In this document: in pieces, positions 1 to 4,273 of the stretch
Numbering within the stretch: the stretch's first letter is position 1
How the letters are laid out: each line of letters opens with the position of its first letter
NCBI GenBank assembly: GCA_010092775.1
Contig: JAADYZ010000274.1
Coordinates: 1 to 6,175 of the forward strand
DNA from: Chloroflexota bacterium
GTDB lineage: Bacteria; Chloroflexota; Anaerolineae; Aggregatilineales; UBA3940
Length of the DNA stretch: 6,175 bases
Direction: 5' to 3'
The notes under the pieces: generated by a model
What the model was told of the DNA's origin: nothing
The model's input: only the letters and a program-made list of their open reading frames with translations
Databases searched by the model: none
Made by a program: the position numbers and the translations under genes

Positions 1-2
1 AT

Positions 3-539
3 GTGGGTACACCGAGCGCGGCTTCACCACCGCAGCCTGTTCCAACCTGGACGCCAACCAGCCCACCGCCCACAGCGACGGTCACAGCCGTTCCCCAAGA
101 GCAGGGCGCTCCGACCCTTAATCCGGCTGCCGAACCCAACTTCGGCAGCTTTCCCTTCCCCAACGACAGCGGGCGTGATCCCTTTGCCCTGGCTATCGTG
201 AGTGGTGGGCGCGTAAATGTGGGAGCCTTAGGGGCGGGCTGCATTGGATTTGCCAGCATTGCGCCCGACGTGGTGATGAGCTGGTCTGGAGACGGCTTCT
301 TGCGCTTTTTCGTGGTGCCGCAAGGTCTGGGTGACACAGCCTTGGTGATCCAAGAGCCGGGAGGCACGTTGGCCTGCAACGATGACTCTTTTGATACCCT
401 GAACCCCACCCTAAGCTACGATCCTGCCCCGCCGGGGCTCTACCGGGTGTGGGTCGCCAGCCTCAATGAGGGCACCTCGATCGACGGCACCCTATTTGTC
501 ACCCGAAATGCTGAGTTCAATCCCGCCCAGGACTGGTGA
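3..539 (+). CDS. C-terminal part of an exported protein with a PPC-like beta-sandwich domain (5' truncated)
   Basis: The frame is open from the window edge to TGA 537-539, so the gene almost certainly begins upstream. The GTG at position 3 has no ribosome binding site and sits inside a low-complexity region. Counting from position 3, residues 1-45 are a Pro/Thr/Ser/Ala-rich linker of the kind that joins surface domains. Residues 55-168 look like a bacterial pre-peptidase C-terminal (PPC) type beta-sandwich, with alternating hydrophobic strands, an APDVVMSW segment, a DTALVIQEPGG turn, a CNDD acidic loop (125-128) and GLYRVWV near the end. Cys80 and Cys125 could form a disulfide, which would fit an extracytoplasmic location. 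Domains of this kind usually sit at the C-terminus of secreted proteases or surface proteins. The catalytic or anchoring part, if any, lies outside the window, so the overall function is unknown. The last bases overlap the next gene, suggesting translational coupling. Confidence 0.72.
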   Translation: MGTPSAASPPQPVPTWTPTSPPPTATVTAVPQEQGAPTLNPAAEPNFGSFPFPNDSGRDPFALAIVSGGRVNVGALGAGCIGFASIAPDVVMSWSGDGFLRFFVVPQGLGDTALVIQEPGGTLACNDDSFDTLNPTLSYDPAPPGLYRVWVASLNEGTSIDGTLFVTRNAEFNPAQDW

Positions 540-1045
540 GCGTGGCTCTCAAGACCCGCCATCAACCCGCGTTGATTGATCCCTCTGCGTTTGTTGCACC
601 TGGGGCGATTATCGTCGGCGACGTGACCATCGGCGCGGCCTCAAGTGTGTGGTTTAATGCAGTCTTACGCGGCGATAGCGACCAGATCCAAATCGGCCAG
701 CGCTGCAACATTCAGGATGGTGCCATTCTGCACGTTGATCCGGGCTTTCCCATCAGCATGGGCACGGGGGTGACCATCGGTCATGGGGCGATCGTACACG
801 GCAGTACGATCTTATCGAACGCTCTGGTTGGGATGGGTGCGATCCTGCTCAACGGCTCACAAATTGGTGAGGACAGCATCGTAGGCGCTGGGGCAGTCGT
901 CACCGGCAAGGACTTCCCACCTGCTGTCCTGATCTTGGGTAGCCCGGCGCGGGCTGTCCGGGAGCTGCGCCACGAGGAAATCGAGGCGAATCGCCTTGCT
1001 GCGCTGGCCTATGTTGAGCGCGCGCGTGCCTTTGTCGCCGACTAA
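536..1045 (+). CDS. Gamma-carbonic anhydrase-like hexapeptide-repeat protein (YrdA/PaaY type)
   Basis: This 169-residue protein has the length and layout of the left-handed beta-helix gamma-carbonic-anhydrase-like family. Isoleucine/valine/glycine hexapeptide repeats run from about residue 18 to 125 and a helical tail (about 140-169) packs on the helix. Residues matching the archaeal Cam active site are visible: Arg45 and Asp47 in LRGDSDQ, Gln60 in NIQDGA, and the three presumed metal-ligand histidines His66 (ILHVD), His83 and His88 (GHGAIVHG). Members are cytosolic trimers. Some hydrate CO2, while others are inactive or act as thioesterases or acyl-group proteins, so true carbonic anhydrase activity is not proved. 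Position 90, often Cys in the HGC motif of YrdA relatives, is Ser here. The GTG start overlaps the preceding stop as GTGA. A second GTG at 542 lies at a better distance (9 nt) from an AGGA at 529-532 and could be the real start. Confidence 0.9.
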   Translation: MSVALKTRHQPALIDPSAFVAPGAIIVGDVTIGAASSVWFNAVLRGDSDQIQIGQRCNIQDGAILHVDPGFPISMGTGVTIGHGAIVHGSTILSNALVGMGAILLNGSQIGEDSIVGAGAVVTGKDFPPAVLILGSPARAVRELRHEEIEANRLAALAYVERARAFVAD

Positions 1046-1051
1046 TCGCAG

Positions 1052-1080
1052 TTCTCAAGCCTCAGCTTATATGCTATGAT
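1052..1080 (+). promoter_or_regulatory. Predicted sigma-70-type promoter for gcvT (extended -10)
   Basis: A -35-like TTCTCA (1052-1057) is separated by 17 bp from TATGAT (1075-1080), and a TGC directly before the latter makes an extended -10. It lies in the only sizeable gap upstream of gcvT and would start transcription near 1086-1088, leaving a leader of about 70 nt. This is a consensus match by eye and is not experimentally shown. Confidence 0.45.
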
Positions 1081-1085
1081 GATTC

Positions 1086-1100
1086 TTGGAACTCTTCCAA
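1086..1100. promoter_or_regulatory. Perfect palindrome at the predicted gcvT transcription start
   Basis: TTGGAA-CTC-TTCCAA is a perfect 6-3-6 inverted repeat beginning about 6 bp after the predicted -10 hexamer. Its position over the start site fits an operator for a dimeric repressor. In RNA it could also form a short 5' hairpin. No regulator gene is in the window and the motif is not one I can assign to a known family. Confidence 0.35.
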
Positions 1101-1157
1101 CTTCAACGAACACCCACTTGGACTGACCCGCCACACTATCATCAGTAAGGAGACTCC

Positions 1158-2243
1158 ATGAGCGAATTGAATCGCACTGTCCTGTATGATACTCATGTCG
1201 CGCTAGGTGCGCGGATGGTTCCCTTTGCCGGCTGGGAGATGCCGGTGCAGTATGAGAGCCCCATCGAGGAACACAAGACGGTACGCGAAGCCGTAGGTCT
1301 GTTCGATATTGATCACATGGGGCAGTTTCTGGTCGAAGGCCCCGATGCCATGCGCTACCTAAATTACATGACCACCAATGATGTCAGCAAACTGGAGGTC
1401 TGGGACGCGGCCTATTCGCTGATGTGTTACGCTGACGGCGGAACCATTGACGACCTATTCCTCTATCGTCTGCCCGAAGCCTACTACGTTGTCGTCAACG
1501 CCTCGAACCGGGCTAAGAATCGAAAGTGGATGCAGGCTCATCTAACCGGCTTTGACGTCAGCATCACAGATGTGTCTGACGAGACTTATATGTTGGCCTT
1601 GCAAGGCCCCAAAGCGCAGGAGACCTTGCAACAGGTCGTCGGGATGGATCTAAACGAGCTGCCCTTCCACACAGCCACCCGGACCCAGGTGAGCGGCGTC
1701 GATGTGATTTTGGGCAACACCGGCTACACCGGCGAGTACGGCTACGAGCTATTCTTCCCCGCAGAACAAGCCGTGCAAGTGTGGACCAGCTTGACCGACC
1801 TGGGTGCCCGTCCAATCGGCCTGGCCGCTCGCGACAGCCTCCGTTTCGAAGCCTGCTTGCCGCTCTATGGCCACGAACTCGGCCCAGATATCACGCCGCT
1901 GGATGCCGGGCTGGGCTTTGCCGTCAAGACCGATAAGCCCGATTTTATCGGACGGGATGCGCTGCTGAAGCAGCGCCTGGAGAAGCCAGAGCGCCGATTG
2001 GTATGCTTGGAGATGGTGGATAAAGGTGTACCGCGTGAAGGCTATGAGGTCCAGATTGATGGGGCCAGCGGCTTTGTGACAACCGGTATGTACTGCCCTA
2101 CCTGCGAGATCTACGCGGCGATGGCGCTCGTCCCGCGCAGCCTGGCCAAAACCGGCCACGAAGTCGATGTGATCATCCGGGGCAGTGCAAAGAAGGCCAG
2201 GATCGTCAAGCGGCCCTTCTACACCCCCGCTTACCGCCGCTAA
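1158..2243 (+). CDS. gcvT: Aminomethyltransferase, T-protein of the glycine cleavage system
   Basis: GcvT transfers the methylene group from the aminomethyl-lipoyl arm of H-protein to tetrahydrofolate, releasing ammonia and giving 5,10-methylene-THF. It acts in the cytosol with GcvP, GcvH and lipoamide dehydrogenase. The 361 residues match the usual family length. Recognisable blocks are FAGWEMPVQY (23-32), GLFDIDHMG (47-55), the folate-site region GGTIDDL with Asp98/Asp99 (the conserved catalytic Asp lies here), LALQGP (146-151), NTGYTGE (187-193), ARDSLRFEACLPLYGHEL (224-241), the linker TPLDAGLGFAVK (246-257), and a C-terminal barrel ending in RPFY. The ATG is preceded by a strong AAGGAG (1147-1152) with 5-nt spacing. 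Two residues are unusual: the usually FSPTL-like turn in the C-terminal domain reads YCPTCE, giving a CxxC pair (Cys313, Cys316). No gcvH or gcvP is adjacent, so the other subunits must be encoded elsewhere. The last base of its stop is shared with the next ATG. Confidence 0.97.
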   Translation: MSELNRTVLYDTHVALGARMVPFAGWEMPVQYESPIEEHKTVREAVGLFDIDHMGQFLVEGPDAMRYLNYMTTNDVSKLEVWDAAYSLMCYADGGTIDDLFLYRLPEAYYVVVNASNRAKNRKWMQAHLTGFDVSITDVSDETYMLALQGPKAQETLQQVVGMDLNELPFHTATRTQVSGVDVILGNTGYTGEYGYELFFPAEQAVQVWTSLTDLGARPIGLAARDSLRFEACLPLYGHELGPDITPLDAGLGFAVKTDKPDFIGRDALLKQRLEKPERRLVCLEMVDKGVPREGYEVQIDGASGFVTTGMYCPTCEIYAAMALVPRSLAKTGHEVDVIIRGSAKKARIVKRPFYTPAYRR

Positions 2244-2509
2244 TGTCGCTCGACAGCACGATCGGCTTTCTGCGAGCCACCTACTATGATGAGGGCTTGC
2301 GAGAGCGGCTCATCGCCTGCCGTTCGGATTGGCTCGCCGGGCTTGACCTGGCGAGCCAATTTGGGTTTGAGGTCAGTCAAGATGATCTGAGTCGACTGCT
2401 GGGCGAGTTAGGCCTGGAATGGGAAGACGTAGACGACTGGCGGATGTTGCTAGACGATCTAGCCGATCTACTGGACGACGATCCCTTTAGCCTCGACGCG
2501 CCCATCTAA
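2243..2509 (+). CDS. Small acidic protein resembling the Nif11-like leader-domain family
   Basis: The gene encodes 88 residues. Its ATG overlaps the gcvT stop (TAATG) and has no ribosome binding site of its own, so translation probably depends on coupling to gcvT. Residues about 5-55 follow the Nif11-like domain pattern: a helix with FLRATYYDEGLRERL, a second helix with LAGLDLASQFGFEVS, then a DDLSRLLGEL helix. The tail (60-88) is strongly acidic with clustered Asp residues and has no Gly-Gly cleavage site or Cys/Ser/Thr-rich core of the kind found in Nif11-type peptide precursors. It is therefore more likely a stand-alone Nif11-domain protein than a peptide precursor. The family assignment is from pattern recognition only. 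The function is unknown, and a link to glycine cleavage is suggested only by position. Confidence 0.75.
   Translation: MSLDSTIGFLRATYYDEGLRERLIACRSDWLAGLDLASQFGFEVSQDDLSRLLGELGLEWEDVDDWRMLLDDLADLLDDDPFSLDAPI
2328..2360 (+). other. Strong intragenic hairpin inside the Nif11-like gene
   Basis: The arms ATTGGCTCGCC (2328-2338) and GGCGAGCCAAT (2350-2360) are perfect inverted repeats of 11 bp. The pairing extends inward by one G-T and two G-C pairs, giving a 14-bp stem with a 5-nt loop CTTGA (2342-2346). G-T pairs 2327/2361 and 2326/2362 could lengthen it. The sequence just after it is TTGGGTTTG, T-rich but without a clean T-run. The stem is unusually long for coding sequence. It could pause or attenuate transcription after gcvT, stabilise the upstream mRNA, or simply reflect the repeated Leu-Ala coding pattern. 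Confidence 0.7.
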
Positions 2510-2528
2510 GCGCGCTTGTTGAACGCCT

Positions 2529-3116
2529 TTATTGCCCGCCAGGATATTGATCTAGATTAACCCCACCCGGACGGCTGCTTGCTGAAAAGTTCGAGCTGGA
2601 GGCAATCAAGCTTTCCCAGTAGAAGGTGCCATCCTGTGCTTGACGCACCACTGCTACCGCGTTGTCGGAGTTATCAATTCCCCAGCCAAGCCAGGCCATC
2701 ATCCCTGCCGGGTAGTTGAAGTATTCCTGGCCGGGTATGTCATCGCCCATGCTGGGTGAGGCATTGATGAAATACTGGATCGTGCCCTCAGGTGCAATAT
2801 GAGAGACTTGCAGAATATCGATCGCTTCCGCTCGATCGACCTCTAGAGCCGGACCATCTTCCCAATAACCAATGTAAAATGGTTCGCCCATCAAACTGCG
2901 TGCAGTGGTCCAATCACGATCTTGGATCGCATTACCGAGACGGGTTTGAAATGCATTGAGGTCTGTCATGGCACTACCAGTCTCGAAGCCAAGCTGTTCT
3001 TGTGGAGTAGGGGTGGGTTCAACTGTGGCGGTGCTTGAGCAGGCCACAGTTGCCCACAGCAGGAAAAGGACGAGGATCGCAAGAAGCTCTTTAGATAAGC
3101 GACCGTGCTGTATCAT
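2529..3116 (-). CDS. Predicted lipoprotein of unknown function
   Basis: The gene converges on the Nif11-like gene with a 19-bp gap. Two ATGs lie close together (3122 and 3116). The one at 3116 is chosen because GGAG (3127-3124) is 7 nt before it but only 1 nt before the other. The 195-residue product has a lipoprotein signal: a Lys/Arg-containing start, a hydrophobic stretch LLAILVLFLLWATVA and a lipobox TVAC with Cys26 as the expected lipidated residue. A Thr/Pro linker (PTPTPQEQ) follows. The mature part has two recognisable segments: a helical one with FQTRLGNAIQDRDWTTARSL and a strand-rich one with PFYIGYWEDG and YFNYPAGMMAWLGWGI. The alternation resembles NTF2-like or other small alpha+beta extracytoplasmic domains, but I cannot name a family. 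Met-, Trp- and Gly-rich strands suggest a compact fold. It would be anchored on the outer face of the cytoplasmic membrane. Confidence 0.82.
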   Translation of the reverse strand: MIQHGRLSKELLAILVLFLLWATVACSSTATVEPTPTPQEQLGFETGSAMTDLNAFQTRLGNAIQDRDWTTARSLMGEPFYIGYWEDGPALEVDRAEAIDILQVSHIAPEGTIQYFINASPSMGDDIPGQEYFNYPAGMMAWLGWGIDNSDNAVAVVRQAQDGTFYWESLIASSSNFSASSRPGGVNLDQYPGGQ

Positions 3117-3123
3117 TGCCATT

Positions 3124-3127
3124 CTCC
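3124..3127 (-). promoter_or_regulatory. Ribosome binding site that decides the lipoprotein start
   Basis: GGAG on the minus strand lies 7 nt before the ATG at 3116-3114 and only 1 nt before the ATG at 3122-3120. The spacing favours the inner start, which shortens the protein by two residues (Met-Ala). Confidence 0.6.
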
Positions 3128-3163
3128 AGACTGAGGTGGTTCAAGGGAAACACAACCGCTGAG

Positions 3164-3193
3164 ATTATAGGCAGCGCCTTAAGCCACTGACAA
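3164..3193 (-). promoter_or_regulatory. Predicted sigma-70 promoter for the lipoprotein gene
   Basis: On the minus strand TTGTCA (3193-3188, 5 of 6 consensus bases) is followed after 18 bp by a perfect TATAAT (3169-3164). Transcription would begin near 3157, giving a 5' leader of about 40 nt before the ATG at 3116. Short arms AAGCC (3181-3185) and GGCTT (3194-3198) flank the -35 element and might be an operator, but they are too short to weigh. It is the best consensus promoter in the window. Confidence 0.65.
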
Positions 3194-3290
3194 GGCTTCT
3201 GCCAACCTCATAAGCAGATCTTTACACGGCCTTAACCTCGGCTTCAGCTACGCTAATCGGCTCAATTCTGCACTTTGCTGCAACGTAGCC

Positions 3291-3319
3291 TGGAGACAGC
3301 GCGTATACTATCGTAGAAT
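3291..3319 (+). promoter_or_regulatory. Weak predicted promoter for the membrane-protein gene
   Basis: TGGAGA (3291-3296) and TAGAAT (3314-3319) are spaced by 17 bp and match 4 and 5 of 6 consensus bases. An alternative -10, TATACT at 3304-3309, has no fitting -35. It lies in the 272-bp gap between the divergent lipoprotein and membrane-protein genes, so the two genes are served by back-to-back promoters about 100 bp apart. Confidence 0.35.
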
Positions 3320-3348
3320 GAAAAACGGGCTATTAAGCACTCATGAGC

Positions 3349-3371
3349 CTGCCCTGTGAGACACAAGGCAG
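3349..3371 (+). promoter_or_regulatory. Leader hairpin just upstream of the ribosome binding site
   Basis: CTGCC (3349-3353) pairs with GGCAG (3367-3371) and TGTG (3355-3358) pairs with CACA (3362-3365). A single C/A mismatch separates the two helices and the loop is AGA. The stem ends 3 nt before the AGGAG (3375-3379) of the membrane-protein gene. It might affect ribosome access or mRNA stability; nothing identifies it as a known riboregulator. Confidence 0.35.
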
Positions 3372-3388
3372 TAGAGGAGACGTAACAT

Positions 3389-3922
3389 ATGGCTGAACGA
3401 CCCAATCAAGAGCCAATGAACGGACCAAGCAGCACAGGACGCACAACACAGAGCGGTGCGATTGCAGGCGGCGCACTGCTCGCTATCGGACTTTTTCTCC
3501 TTGTTGCACAAATCTTCAACATCAGCATTTGGTCCTTCATCTGGCCGTTCTTTGTGATTGGTCCGGGTTTGCTCTTCTTCGCCTTCATGGCGCTGCTGGG
3601 CAAGAATTGGGGGTGGTTGGCATTGCCGGGCAGTGTCATTACTACCACTGGGCTAATCTTGATGTATGCCGCCACCTTTGGACACTTTGCCTTCTTCGCC
3701 TATGGCTGGGCGTTGATCTTCCCCACCTCAATTGGGGTCGGGCTGTTGATTTACGGCCAGTACAGCGAGCTTGAGCGCGTCTCAAAGGCAGGTATGGCCT
3801 GGACAGGCATCGGTCTGGCGTTGTTTGCGGCAGGCGGCGTGTTCTTCGAGCTGCTGCTTAACATCAGCGACAACCTGCTGGCCAATCTGTTCTGGCCCGC
3901 GGTGTTAATCAGCGGCCGCTAG
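3389..3922 (+). CDS. Multi-helix membrane protein resembling the LiaF/DUF5668 membrane region, ended by an in-frame TAG
   Basis: The ATG at 3389 follows AGGAG (3375-3379) with 9-nt spacing. The N-terminal 22 residues are polar (Pro, Asn, Ser, Thr). Hydrophobic segments then lie at about 24-43, 49-70, 75-95, 101-123 and 135-156. A sixth begins at about 166 and is cut by TAG at 3920-3922 (codon 178). The repeated helix-plus-aromatic pattern, with WPFFVIGPG and later LFWPAVLI, is like the small membrane domains found in LiaF/DUF5668-type envelope proteins. The segment LFWPAVLISGR before the stop looks like the first half of a WPxxLIxxGLWLL-type final helix. The same frame continues as sensible protein for 71 codons after the TAG (see the next entry), so the 177-residue product is probably a truncated form. 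It is expected in the cytoplasmic membrane; its function is unknown. Confidence 0.8.
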   Translation: MAERPNQEPMNGPSSTGRTTQSGAIAGGALLAIGLFLLVAQIFNISIWSFIWPFFVIGPGLLFFAFMALLGKNWGWLALPGSVITTTGLILMYAATFGHFAFFAYGWALIFPTSIGVGLLIYGQYSELERVSKAGMAWTGIGLALFAAGGVFFELLLNISDNLLANLFWPAVLISGR

Positions 3923-4138
3923 TGGCTGATCAGCCGCCAGCGGCAGCGCAATGCGGAGCCAACAGAGACATTCCGCCCGATCGAAAAGCCAAGACTGGAA
4001 GAGACTGGCCCAACTCGGCCTATCAATCTGGACCCGGAGCCAACGGAGGACCTTGCTGCCCGTCCCATCAGCGTGCCAAATGGCAGCAATGGCACCTCTT
4101 TCGAGCCACTTGACCCCTACCGAGGTAAAGGCGAGTAA
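3923..4138 (+). pseudogene. In-frame continuation of the membrane protein beyond the amber codon (broken or read-through tail)
   Basis: Directly after TAG 3920-3922 and in the same frame as the upstream gene, 71 codons run to TAA 4136-4138. The translation starts WLISRQRQRN, completing the last membrane helix and giving a positively charged cytosolic flank. It continues as a polar Pro/Glu/Arg/Thr-rich tail (EPTETFRPIEKPRLEE, then PINLDPEPTEDL) and ends DPYRGKGE. This looks like a genuine cytosolic tail and not chance sequence: it has balanced charge, no Cys, and repeated acidic-proline phrases. No start codon with a ribosome binding site opens it. The intrinsic terminator lies 35 bp after its TAA but 251 bp after the TAG, which agrees with the original gene ending at 4138. 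Alignment with the WPxxLIxxGLWLL pattern suggests the TAG stands where Leu (TTG, one base different) would be expected. Possible explanations are a nonsense mutation, a sequencing or assembly error, or stop-codon readthrough. Confidence 0.75.
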
Positions 4139-4173
4139 GCCTGACCCACAACACAATCCCATAACACATTCGT

Positions 4174-4198
4174 AAGGGGCCGCAGCAAGCGGCCTCTT
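4174..4198 (+). terminator. Intrinsic terminator-like hairpin after the membrane-protein gene
   Basis: AAGGGGCCGC (4174-4183) pairs with GCGGCCTCTT (4189-4198) around the 5-nt loop AGCAA. This makes a 10-bp stem with one G-T pair and an A-A/T-T base. The T-run is short and mostly inside the 3' arm (CTCTT), so it is a moderate terminator. It separates the membrane-protein gene from the promoter of the serine hydrolase gene. Confidence 0.75.
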
Positions 4199-4222
4199 GC
4201 TATGCCAGCTTAGCGAGAGGCG

Positions 4223-4231
4223 TGGTACTAT
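4223..4231 (+). promoter_or_regulatory. Extended -10 promoter element for the serine hydrolase gene
   Basis: TGG followed by TACTAT (4226-4231) forms an extended -10 box; no convincing -35 is seen at 16-18 bp. Transcription would start near 4237-4239, which is after the GTG at 4232. If correct, that GTG cannot be the start codon and the TTG at 4274 is favoured. Confidence 0.4.
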
Positions 4232-4260
4232 GTGGCCGACGCTGCTTATGTTTCCACTCC

Positions 4261-4266
4261 AGGGAG
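4261..4266 (+). promoter_or_regulatory. Ribosome binding site that decides the serine hydrolase start
   Basis: AGGGAG (4261-4266) lies 7 nt before the TTG at 4274-4276. Other in-frame starts are GTG 4232 (GAGAGG 11 nt upstream) and ATG 4283 (16 nt from AGGGAG). Spacing and the short, clean lipoprotein signal favour TTG. Confidence 0.5.
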
Positions 4267-4273
4267 TACAATC

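Noticed and set aside
1046..1157. Glycine riboswitch upstream of gcvT
   Set aside because: The gap is 112 bp and only about 70 nt would be transcribed. I see neither the tandem aptamer length nor its conserved core.
1564..2159. Long open frames on the minus strand opposite gcvT
   Set aside because: They lie fully antisense to a clear gcvT, are rich in Arg/Trp/Gly as expected of a GC-rich complement, and match no family or ribosome binding site.
3922..4175. Other-frame open frames across the region after the amber codon
   Set aside because: They give low-complexity Ala/Pro/Cys/Gln peptides without ribosome binding sites. The frame continuous with the upstream gene reads as a proper protein tail and ends before the terminator.
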